Below, one piece after another: positions 1-13,867 of a DNA stretch of 64,000 nucleotides; position 1 is the first letter of the stretch, and each line of letters starts with the position of its first letter. The notes beneath the pieces are model-generated. The model saw only the letters and a list, made by a program, of their open reading frames with translations, searched no databases and had not been told where the DNA came from. The DNA is taken from positions 1,645,142 through 1,709,141 of the forward strand of contig SSBO01000013.1 of assembly GCA_005281725.1 (NCBI GenBank), read 5' to 3'. Both the position numbers and the translations under genes were made by a program. The stretch is from Wuchereria bancrofti. Lineage: Eukaryota; Nematoda; Chromadorea; Rhabditida; Onchocercidae.

Positions 1-3467
<3,467 letters not shown>

Positions 3468-5701
3468 CTTTAATAAATGAAAAAAAAAATTAAAATATCA
3501 AATTGCTTTATGAAAATTTAAATTTTATTTGTCTATCTTTAAACAACTGGGGTAAAAAATTCAGGCTAATAATTACAAACAATTAAGATCAAACTTATGA
3601 TAAGTTTGAGATTTAAAAAGATTTAACATTTGATTAAATTCTTATTGCTATAATAAATTTATGATTTTATAGGTAAAATTAAAAACAAAAATTTATTTAA
3701 ATTATTTAATTCAACTAGCAAAAATATTATTGAATAATTTTATAGGCAGAATATATATCAAAAATATGAAAGTGTTAGGAAAATAATATAAATTCTTTTC
3801 ACTTCTTCCTCTTCCTTCTTTGGCATTTATTATCAAAGATTGCAACGACTCACTAACTGATAAGAAATAGTCAATAAAATGAAATTCATCACCAAACTGA
3901 TTATTAAATTTAATCAAGCAATTTACATAAAAAATTCACTAATTACTTCAATTATTCAATTTGTCAGCAAAATGAAATGAAATTACTAAATAGATAAATA
4001 ATATTCGGGATGAGAAACTTATTTTTCTCTCAAAAAATAAAAAATTGGTAACATAGAAATGATAACGTTTCTATGTTACCAAGAACAGTGATCATAACAG
4101 TTCATCTAGATTAACGTCTAATAATTTTAGGTTCACGTAATTAAGAACTAGTTATAATTAATTAATAAATATACAATTTCATATTTGTTAAGCGTGATTA
4201 AATTCAAATGTGCCAATTGTTAATTTTAAGCAATTCAATAAATTACAGCGAAGAATTTTCAATGAACTAATTTCAATATATGTTGGTCTTACTTATTTTT
4301 TTTAATTAGTTATCTTTTACTTTATAATTATTTATGATTTATTTTATAAAATATATTTTATGAATAGAAAATTATGAAATTAAAATGTAAAAAGTATTTC
4401 GAAATATTCGGGATGAAAAATTCGCTTTATTTTCAATTTAACAAGTTAACTGACATATGTTACACATTTGTTGAGTTTTCAAAGTTGTTCAGTAATGCTA
4501 AATCCTTGAGTTGGCGCTTCCTAAATTAATAATAATTATTACTTTCATAATTTCATTTAAAACTATTTCATAAAATTTGAGGCTATAATTTAATTTTATC
4601 TTGTTCAGTTTCATTTGAAAATGATTCGAAATAAAAGGAAAGTTATAAAGCAAGTACAAAATTTAAGATAAATTTGCCTTGTGAAATGAGATTGCAAAGG
4701 ATTAGTGATGAACAAAAAATGCAATCAATCCTTACACATCAAATTCTTTTAATAAATTCAATTCTTAAAAATGAAAAAATTTTTTTTCTAAATTATATTT
4801 TTCAGTGATAATAAAACAATGAATTAATGAAGCCAGAAAAGAGCGAAATTTTAATAATTTCGTAGTACTTATATAATTCTTCTTTTTTTTTTTTTTTGTT
4901 ATCAAATATTATCGATTAATAAGGAACGGCTATAACAGATCATAATGATTGCTTGACCCCTTTCCCATGATGATTGCTTGACCTTCCTCATTGTCACTAC
5001 CCACTTAAAGAATCGGTCATTTCAACTTATTGTTCCAAACATCTTTATTCTATTGAAGGATTAGCCCGGATTTACTCATCATTTTTTCAAATACTTTTAT
5101 TGCAGAAATTAAATTAAATGCAATTTATTTGTGCATTGTAACAGCAATATTAGCTGTCCTAGCACATGTGTTAAAAACGGAAGAACGGAACCAAATCAGT
5201 TTTCATAATTTTAATACAAACCGTTTTACACTGAATAACTTTTATTAGTTTAACAAGACAAATGTTGTAGGAGAAAAAATTATGCATACGACAGATACAT
5301 CAAGAAGTTTCCTTCAGACATTCTCATCTTTTCCGGTAACAAGAAATTTGCATTCCGGTAATCACTCGTTACCTCTCTCAAACAATCGTTTTTTTTTATC
5401 ATTCTTATTTTATCGTTAATTATTATCATATCATAACATTATACATAACTTAATACCCAACAGTAAAAGTTGATAATTTTAAAATTAATAAGTAATCAAG
5501 TGATTCAGACGAATAATCATTTCACAAAAACCAAACGAATGAAACTGATCCGAGATGAATAATAAGAAAAAGTGATACCACCACTGTGAATACACCTGAA
5601 ATATTGAAGTTTTCCAACAAATTGTACTTTGATAAGGCTACAGTAATTTCAGACTATTCGGCTCTCTAATTTTTAGTTTTTTGATGAGATCGAATAATCC
5701 A
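3468..5701. other. No gene resolved; probable 5' part of the kinase gene
   Basis: AT-rich sequence between the first placed exon of the SH2-kinase gene and the end of the collagen-like gene. It should contain the missing 5' exon or exons of the kinase, but I could not fix one with convincing splice sites. A perfect inverted repeat at 4045-4082 is listed separately. Confidence 0.5.
4045..4082. repeat. Perfect 15-bp inverted repeat with 8-nt loop
   Basis: Left arm 4045-4059 (TTGGTAACATAGAAA) is the exact reverse complement of 4068-4082, separated by 8 bases. It would fold into a short hairpin on either strand. No coding context and no evident target-site duplication. Confidence 0.85.
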
Positions 5702-6766
5702 TCAACAGATGGAAGGCAAAATTGTTATTTTTCTGCTTTTGTAAAGTTTAAACAAACCATATGATAGTGATATAGAGCGATCACCAGGAGGACCGGGATC
5801 ACCTCTAGGCCCTTGTTTTCCACGTAGCCCAGGATTACCTCTAGGACCCTGAGAGCCACGTGGCCCAGGTGATCCTGGTGGTCCAACGTCACCATCATCT
5901 CCAATGAATTCATTTGGTACAGAAGGAATACCTTCTGTAATGTTCGTTTGACCGGTTCCACTGGTGGGAGTTGCAAAATCTACCGATTCGCTAATCTTTT
6001 CGGTGGTTTTTGGTGCAGCTTTAGTGTCCGTAATTTCAGATTTTATGGATTCGGTAATCCCTTCTATAGTTTCCGATTCGCCAACCTTTTCCGCTGCTTC
6101 TGGAGATTCGCTGACCATTTCTGTGGTTTCTGAGGTTTCGTTGCCTTTGGGTTTAAGGTTATTAACTTTCTCATTGGCTTCACGCTTCGCATCGACTAAA
6201 AGCATTAAAATTTGCATAAAATGCGCAGTAAGCATTAGCATTTTATGAAAAGTTGTATGAGTGCAAAAGACAGAAACAATACCAAATGAATTTGCATCGA
6301 TGGTGTCTGTCAAAAGGTAATGTAATTATCACCATAGTCAACTATTCCTGTAGGATTTTGCTGAATAGAAAATTTAAGAAATTAAATAGGAAATTTATTG
6401 GTTTCTTTATCATTTACCACTTAATTTTTTCAAAACTATTTTTGTTGGAGGGGAAATGGTCGAACTTTTAATTTAAAGTTCTTTTAGAAAGTTTGACGTA
6501 GAAGCTTGGAAGGAAGGGCTTGGAGGAATTGTTCGGAAGATTTTTTCAAGTGCCAACTAAATTAAATGTAATCCATACCTGATGTGGGAGTATCAGAGAT
6601 ATCAGCCTGCAAAATATCACTTATCAGTTGCAACAAAAATAAATGATAAATTTGAATAATAAATGAAAATGAGATCATTTTGAAACGAATTCTCACCTTT
6701 ACCATCATCGTTATTAAGAGAGCGGTTATAATGATGGCAGAAGTTTGTTTCGTATCCTTTATTATT
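5702..6766 (-). CDS. Membrane-anchored protein with short collagen block, 5' end not found
   Basis: Three exons join in phase on the minus strand: 6697-6766, 6579-6606 (only 28 nt) and 5702-6195. The first encodes a hydrophobic segment ([13 protein letters not shown]) that looks like a signal anchor. The rest is an acidic Ser/Thr/Glu-rich stalk of about 90 residues, then 14 uninterrupted Gly-X-Y triplets (starting [10 protein letters not shown], ending GPPGDR), then about 25 non-collagen residues and a stop. Cuticle collagens usually have much longer Gly-X-Y tracts and cysteine clusters, which are absent, so a membrane collagen or a truncated collagen gene is more likely. The exon at 6766 starts in mid-codon, so the start codon must lie upstream. 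A donor could also fall near 5759, which would remove the final residues. It is divergent to the S4 gene. Confidence 0.7.
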
Positions 6767-8050
6767 CTACAATTTATTTCCGGTAAAATTGTTTAAAAAG
6801 AAAACTGAATTTACAAAAAGCTTGCTGAAAGCAAATTCGATTTGAAAAGATCTTGGATGTATTTCTCTTAACTTTTCGGATAACGGAAAGTCGAAATTTT
6901 GTCTAAATTTACTTACACAAGTCCTTGGCCAACTAATGAAAAGGGAAAATAGCTTGAAAACTTTAACAACCAGAAAAGAAATTTTAAACTTTTACTGACT
7001 CGCACATTTCACAGGTAAAAAGCAGTTTACGAAATAGATATTGGTTCCAGCAATAATATGCTGTAAATAAAAGTGTTTTCAATTGAAAGACTTATCACTC
7101 TTTCAAAAGGTAAGTGATAATGATAAGAGGAAATAAGAGATTTAACCTCACGAAATATCACGTTATGTCACGCTCACTTTACTTTTCCCATTACTTAATC
7201 TATCAAATAGGATTAAAATTCCGTAGATTCATTAAATCCAACCTTTCGGCTTCACGTGAAAGCGTCAAAATGATGTGCGATAGCATTTAGCATTGACTTA
7301 AAATGCGTGCTGCATGTTTAATGCAAAATGATGAATGCATGCAATGTAACAGTTATCTTATAAGATAACTTTTTTTCTTGCATTTGCAAATTTTTCATTG
7401 TATATATGCTTACATTTTGCATGCATTTGTGCAGATAACGTGCGAATTATTTTATTAATTATTTTATCAATGAATAGTTTTCCTTTCTTTCTTATATCAC
7501 AGATATCAATCAAGTTTTCATAGTTCACTTAAGCATAGCTCATCTTATGTTTATATATTTGTTAAACATTAATTATGATTTATTAACAGACGGATACTTT
7601 CCACTAATTACGCTTAATCATTCACTTTGCACTAACTAGGCTTAGTTATTATTCACAGCTTAGCAATTAATTTTGAATAGTTGAAAAAGTTGTAGAAATG
7701 AATTATTGAACAAACTATATCGCTTAAAAGATATAAGTTTGTACTATTTGAATATTTTGTTAAATTTTCTCAATTATCCCCGGTTTTAGTGCTGTTACTT
7801 TTGCCGACACTCTCAAACTGCCTACAGTATGCCGTAGTATGATCCTAAAGGGTTGAAGTATTGGTGTTGCGAGATTTCTGGAGCGTTGGTGTGGGTGTCG
7901 TGCTATTCGTGCGGGGATTCACTTTGGGTTGTTACATTCCCGGAGAATATTTTGGATGTGGGATAGTTTTAGAAGTTGAATTGTCATAATTGTATGAGAA
8001 TATGAATGAGTACTTGATTAGATGTGAGATGTGTCTTTTATCAATCTTTT
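6767..8050. other. Divergent intergenic region (collagen-like gene / S4)
   Basis: Probable 5' exon(s) of the collagen-like gene near its left end and the promoter of the S4 gene at its right end. Around 7790-7960 the sequence is noticeably less AT-rich, as expected near a highly expressed promoter. It also contains the palindromic cluster at 7334-7428. Confidence 0.5.
7334..7428. repeat. Nested palindrome / inverted-repeat cluster
   Basis: A perfect 20-bp palindrome at 7351-7370 (AGTTATCTTA followed by its reverse complement) sits beside near-complementary arms: ATGCATGCAATGTAA upstream and TTACATTTTGCATGCAT at about 7412-7428. The region is dense in ATGCA/TGCAT words. It could be a small non-autonomous element or a regulatory cluster for the divergent genes. 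Confidence 0.6.
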
Positions 8051-8053
8051 CAG
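8051..8053 (+). promoter_or_regulatory. Candidate spliced-leader acceptor for the S4 gene
   Basis: A pyrimidine-rich AATCTTTTCAG precedes the S4 start codon by about 65 nt with no donor needed upstream, as expected of a trans-splice acceptor. Inferred from sequence only. Confidence 0.4.
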
Positions 8054-8118
8054 CTGATCGTTTCAAATTTGGAAGTGTTTTGATTTAAGGGCCCTATATC
8101 GAGTAAGGAGTACAAAAT

Positions 8119-10755
8119 ATGGCTCGTGGACCAAAGCGACATTTAAAGCGCCTTGCAGCACCGAAGCATTGGATGTTGGATAAGCTTGGAGGTATGGTAT
8201 TTTAATCATTTTTTTCTTCAAAACTTTTCCTTCAGACATAAGTGTTTTGTTATTAAGTCTGTTGTACAGAAGAAGCTATTAGTTAGATCCAGATATTACT
8301 GGACATTAAATGACCTGAATGTTGAACTTTTTTCTGATGATCTATGTTGATTGTGCTTAGACATGTCAAAAATAAGTGTGAATCAGTCTAGCAGAAAAGA
8401 CTCAACTATGCGTAGATATGGATACACATAGTTGAGTCTTTCCTGCTAGGTTGTTTTATCACTCAGTGTCCACCATCGATTTGAAATGGCGTTGAATAAT
8501 GAGCCATATTCCGATGATCCATGTTAATTGTACAGTTTTATCATTGCTGAAAGAGTTCATCATCGGTATTAATCTGCGAGTGTACAAGTAATTATACTGA
8601 TAATGATGAACAAATCATTACTTTCAGTATTAACAAATCAAGAGAGTTAATCACATTTCCATTTAGTGTAAAACTCTCTCGAAAATTTTTGAATGGCATT
8701 AGGATTTGGTTGTAATATATTGTTTTGTAACGGTTATTCGATAAGATATCGAGAGTGTTGATGGTCGATTGTTAGTCTCTCTGTTTGGAGGGCAAGTCGT
8801 TCATGTTCAGTTCCGTCGTGAAAAAATGAGAAAAAATTGAAATGCAGCAGTTAGTGATGAAGTTAAATGGAATTACCGTTTGATACAAGCATGATAAATA
8901 CTTCGCGGCACTTTCTGAAATTGCTGCTTTGGAAATTTCGCAGGTTTTATCCTCAAATAATCTTATGACTTGAAATGTAAAAAAAAAAGAAAATTGGAGG
9001 AAGGAGTCAGACAGGGTCTCATTTTCAGTGTAATGAAAGAGACACATTGGAAACTGATGATCATTTGCGTAAAGAGTTTTTATATTGAAATGAATCTTTG
9101 CAGGTGTTTTTGCTCCCAGACCAAGGTGTGGACCACATAAATTGCGTGAATCGCTCCCGTTGATATTGTTTTTGCGTAATCGGCTGAAGTATGCACTGAC
9201 ATATAATGAAGCGCGCATGATTTGCAAACAGCGTTTAATCAAAGTCGATGGAAAGGTGCGGACCGATATGCGCTTTCCTGCAGGATTTATGGGTATATAT
9301 TTATCCTAGTATTTGGTTTTTATTACAGAACCATTTCGTATTATTTTAGATTCTTATTTTAAGGTTGGATGGATGTTACATTATATAATGTGGGATATAT
9401 TCAGATGACACATTATTGTTTAATCATTTCAGGTGCTTGATTAAGAGTACTAGATGTATCTTTTTTTGTTGAATATTTTTAGATGTAATCAGGATCGAGA
9501 AGACAAACGAAACTTTTCGCTTGTTGTATGACGCAAAAGGACGCTATGCTACCCATCGTATCACAGAACAGGAAGGAAATATTAAATTGTGCAAAATAGT
9601 GAGAAAATGCGTTGGGCCAAAAGGCGTACCTTTTATTGTTACCCACGATGCTCGAACCATTCGTTATCCAGACCCTCATGTTAAGGTTAGCTGTCCTGTT
9701 TTGTCTTTCAAAAAGATACATGCTATTAGCAATATTGCATTAATAACCAAGTTTTATAAATACATTATCCGTGCTTGTTAAGCGAAAGAACATTAGCTTA
9801 AATTTGGCTTTAGGAATCGAAGAGTTTGTGGTCCTTTTGTGCTATTTTTGCCGGTTTATTCAGACGGCCTTGTCATTGAAACTGTCTCTTTAATCTTCTG
9901 CGTTATTATTAAGGTTGCTGGTAATTAGATTTTGCACATTTTTCCTTTTATTCCTAAAACTTTTTGTTTAGCGTTTTGCCACTTTTCGAAAATTTCAGGT
10001 AAATGACACAATAGTGGTGGATATTGCAACCGGTAAAATGAGTGATTACGTTAAATTCGACCAAGGTAATTTGTGCATGGTAACAGGTGGACGTAACATG
10101 GGTCGTGTAGGCATTGTTGGACATCGTGAGAAGCATCCGGGCTCATTTGATATTGTGCACATTAAAGATGCTGCTGATCATTCGTTTGCTACTCGGTAAG
10201 TGTAGGAGGGGAATTCGAAAAAATTATGTCTTTTGAATGAAATACCTAAGAAAATTTTGAGGTTTCAAAAAAGTGGAATTTCTAAAATTCTGTAAGTTCA
10301 ACATACACTTTGTTTGCGAGGCACAACATATCCCTCCATAGACATGATTAAAGAAGGCCGGGGCCTGGTTGGCATAACCACCGGTCCAGGTTAGTTTTTT
10401 CTTTTTCTTTTCTATTAATAATAATAATATTGTGCCTGCGAACAGTATTTCGTATTAGGAAATAGACTTCCTTTGGCTGAAGCAGTTTTTAAATATGATT
10501 TCATAATGTGTTGCTGGTTTTCTTCGAAAGAAATGTTTTTGGTTCAGTTTGTAGTTTGCAAATAATGTTTGCTTCTGCGTACTTTACCCGCTATCATACC
10601 TTGTGTTTATTCACTTATCTTTTAGGTTAAATAACGTATTTATTATTGGAAAAGGAACTAAATCTATAGTAAGCTTACCAGGACCGACGAAAGGTGTCCG
10701 TTTGACTATTGCCGAAGAACGGGATCGTCGGCTCGCACAGAAAAGAGCTTCTTAG
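8119..10755 (+). CDS. rps-4: 40S ribosomal protein S4 (eS4)
   Basis: Structural protein of the small ribosomal subunit. Five exons: 8119-8191, 9104-9292, 9483-9685, 9999-10195 and 10626-10755, totalling 792 nt (263 residues, the usual eS4 length). It begins [20 protein letters not shown] and contains the S4 RNA-binding region ([27 protein letters not shown]), the central eS4 domain, and a KOW-like segment ([20 protein letters not shown]). It ends at a TAG after RRLAQKRAS. All phases agree. A poly(A) signal lies at 10905-10910. Introns 1 and 4 hold unusual elements (a 22-bp-stem hairpin and a candidate 48-nt cassette exon). The TruB-type gene follows 485 bp downstream on the same strand. Confidence 0.98.
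8389..8448 (+). ncRNA. microRNA-precursor-like hairpin in S4 intron 1
   Basis: Arms 8389-8410 and 8427-8448 are 22 nt each and complementary at 21 of 22 positions (one A/C mismatch), with a 16-nt loop. Pairing continues a few bases outward with G-C and G-U pairs. Size and shape resemble a precursor microRNA inside a highly transcribed host intron, though such a perfect stem could also be a short inverted-repeat element. No expression evidence is available here. Confidence 0.4.
10342..10389 (+). other. Candidate poison cassette exon in S4 intron 4
   Basis: A 48-nt G+C-rich island in an AT-rich intron, bounded by an acceptor-like CCCTCCATAG and a donor-like AG|GTTAGT. If included after 10195, the frame reads a TAA within four codons, predicting nonsense-mediated decay. 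The island also folds on itself (CCTGG with CCAGG, GGTT with AACC), so an intronic small RNA is an alternative. Confidence 0.35.
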
Positions 10756-10904
10756 ATAAATTTTGTTGACACTTATGTGATTTAATTGTACTGTTCAATT
10801 CATGATTAAAATGCATGTTGTTTGAAATTTCTGCTTCATACAGTTTTATAGCTTTGTCCTACCACTAGTACATTCAATTCCGAAAAGTTACGCCTTCTAG
10901 GCTG

Positions 10905-10910
10905 AATAAA
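10905..10910 (+). terminator. Poly(A) signal AATAAA, S4 gene
   Basis: Canonical AATAAA about 150 nt after the S4 stop codon. Confidence 0.7.
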
Positions 10911-11240
10911 AATGTTTTAGTGTTTATAGAAATAGGAAAATCCAAACAGAATAGAAGTACCATAAGAGTTGCATATTGCAATTAATGAAATAGTAGAATT
11001 TGTGTGTGCTGCATTAAGGTATTCGAAGTTTTCATCAGTTTATTCGGTGTGCTTCTTTCCTGTCAATAGTCGTGATGGTACCTTATATGTTGCTGCAATT
11101 TTCTTGCGGGACTTTTGCATTCCATATATTTAATATATGGAATGGAATTGGTAATTGTTAAGAAAGCGATCAAAAGAATTGAGGAATTATAGTTTAGAAA
11201 ACCATTTATAGGTTGTGGCCTATAATTCCATGCTTGCAAA

Positions 11241-13867
11241 ATGCGCATAGGTGCAACAGTAACTGATATCTGGAGATCACTACATGGTATTATTTGTGTG
11301 CATAAACCACGTGACACGTCACTTACGGCATTGAGATTACGTCTTATTAATGCAATTTGTGAAGATGCCAATAAGCGTTGCTTACCAATAGAAATGTCGG
11401 AAATTGAAATGCCAATTGTTGAGCCTCATCCAATATCGCAGGCACCTGTTATCGTTGGCTTACGGAAACAGCCAAACTATGAGTAAGCGGAACAAAACAT
11501 TTCCGTTTATTTAAATTAGTAAATACAGTTATTAAATGTTTTTTTATAAATAATTGGATACTTTATTAAACCTACGTTTAATTATTTGCATTCTGTGATT
11601 TGATATCATTTGATTTTTTTCATCATTAATAATGTTATGATAAAAAACTTATCAAAAAACTTATCGATTATCACTTGTATTTATGAGGTATTCGTTATAA
11701 ATTGTTATAATTTAAAGTATCAAATTTCTCAATTTAATTAAACTATCTCATATTTATTATGAATTTCTTCGTATTCTTAGTAAGTAATAATAAAAAATTA
11801 TGTGTTTGAAATTTGATAGAAATTGACAGAATTGAAACAAATTTACACGGTAATACATTCAAGAACATATTCCATTTTATAACAAAATATTAAACCATGT
11901 TTATTTTACTTTCATAATATTAATTTAATTGTTCCAGCTGATAAAACTTTACCAAATAATATTATGTGTATATGAATAAAATATGTTTCTTAAATGAAAT
12001 TTCTTCCATTTTTAATATTATCTTTGAAATTTATGATAGTTGTGATATGCTTACATATTACATTTTCAATATTGTTTCAGCTTTCATCCTCTTGTTGTTG
12101 GGAAACCATTTCGAAAAGAGGATATTCGAATTGAAGAGTTTGATTATCAGCAACCTGCAAGTTCTGGTCTATGCTGTATGGTTTTATTTCTTTTACGTTC
12201 TCAGTAAATTAAAAATTGCGAATATCTCTTGAAACTTCTAATAGCTAGATTTTATTTGTTATAAAGAAACTAAAGTTTTCACGACAAACATTAAGCATGT
12301 TGAAAGTTAATGGATAAGAGATAGAGTTAATTTTTTTTCTAATTACTACTTGATATACGAATGAACTATCATGGCCTAATTCATTTTTCTTTTATTTCTA
12401 CCTAATATGTTTTGCAGTGTTTGGCATTAATGATGGCTGTGATATGTTAGAAAGCTTACGTGATCGTGTTTGGGTGAACGAATATGTTTTGAAAGGTCAA
12501 CTAGGTCGTGGAACAGTTCAAAATAAAATCCGAGGAAAAGTAAATCGGGAATGTGACTATGGTAGGATTTCTCAATGCATTTTTTGTAGTTTTTTTTCCC
12601 CAAAAATATTTTTTAAAATATTCCTAAAAAGGCGTTAGTGCTTATTTGTAGAATAATAGATAAAAAGATAAATTACATTTTGAGCTTTTTTTCTTTTTTT
12701 TTGGAAAACTGTGTGACGATGCGGACGTTTGTGACACGTATTAGTAGATATGTCGCAATGACTTATTAAACAGTCTGAATTTGAACATTTTTAATTTCAG
12801 GAAAAATTACTGCTTACTTCTTCTGTTGGATTAGGTCTGGAAAATATTTACCTTTAAATTTTGACCCTATTTTAGAGCATATTACTCATCAACATATGTC
12901 AAGATTTCTAATGCGATTACAAGCTCATTACAAAAAGCTAGCTTTTGAGCTGGCAAATGTAGATTTAGAAAGTCAAGAAGCATTTGAATTGGCTCGAAAG
13001 GTAATAATTTTTTTTTTTTTTTTGTAATTTTATCAAATTTTGTTTTGCATTCAATCTCTTTTTGCTTTCTTTTGCATTTCTTATAATCATATGTTTTTTT
13101 AGGGTTTACCAAGGCCTAAAGTACTTGGTGCACCTGTAATATATTTTATCAAATTGATACACTTTCATCTGCCACATTTTACTATCAATTTGCATTGTGT
13201 TTGCAAAAACGACAATTTTTTACAGGATTTCATTAATGAAATTGCATTATCTCTAGGTAAATTTGTTTTTTCTTCCCAAATTTTTTAAAAAGAATTCTGC
13301 TAATTTCATTTAACTAATTTACAGAAGCATTAAAAGTAATTTTATTTTTGTCACTTTGTTTTGTTAACCAGATTAAATGATTTGAAGTTACAGAAACATT
13401 AGCTTTCAATTTATCCTAGATTTCTTGATTATCAAATGTAAAGTATCTTTTAAATGACTGCCTAATTAATCACCGAGTATTACTTAACGTCAATTTCCTT
13501 TTTAACTTTAAACGGTCAAAATTTATAAAAAAAAAAGAAATTATTTTCTAACAAAGATATTATTAATTAAGGTTCTGTGGCATCATGTCGTCAATTATTA
13601 CGAACACAGTTAGGACCATTTAATTGTACACATTCATTATTGGATAAACATTTTACGCTGAAAAATATTTTAAGAAATATGCAACTTTGTGAAAAAATTA
13701 TCAAATATGATGAGAAAACACTAGATAAAGAGATTGTAAAAGCTACAGCTCAATCATCTGTTGATGATATACTCAATGATGAATTTATCGAAATGCTTGA
13801 TGAAGAAGAGGAAAATGAAACTATCGATGATTGTTTACGAATTCCATGGGGTAGAACTTATGAGTAA
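11241..13867 (+). CDS. TruB family pseudouridine synthase, TRUB2-like
   Basis: Predicted uridine-to-pseudouridine isomerase; the TRUB2 branch in animals acts on mitochondrial RNA. Six exons: 11241-11482, 12081-12175, 12418-12561, 12801-13000, 13103-13256 and 13572-13867, totalling 1131 nt (376 residues), all phases consistent. Visible landmarks are an N-terminal LHGIICVHKP (family K-P motif), HPLVVGKPFRKEDIRIEEFD, then FDYQQPASSGLCLFGIN. The Asp of FDYQQ sits where the catalytic Asp of the family (LDxxASGVLxLG) is expected, with about two extra residues. TVQNKIRGK matches the following conserved strand. The C-terminus is acidic (DEEEENETIDD). ATG 11241 is the first in-frame Met. It lies 485 bp after the S4 gene on the same strand, so co-transcription is possible but the gap is long. 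Poly(A) signal candidate at 14052. Confidence 0.88.

Noticed and set aside
5948..6471. Plus-strand frames opposite the collagen-like exon
   Set aside because: Antisense shadows of the minus-strand coding sequence, without domain or splice support.
7790..7960. Less AT-rich patch considered as a tRNA or snRNA
   Set aside because: No cloverleaf arms or box A/B-like pattern could be found; promoter sequence of S4 is simpler.
8772..9242. 156-codon minus-strand frame in the S4 region
   Set aside because: It overlaps S4 exon 2 in antisense; the S4 exon is certain.
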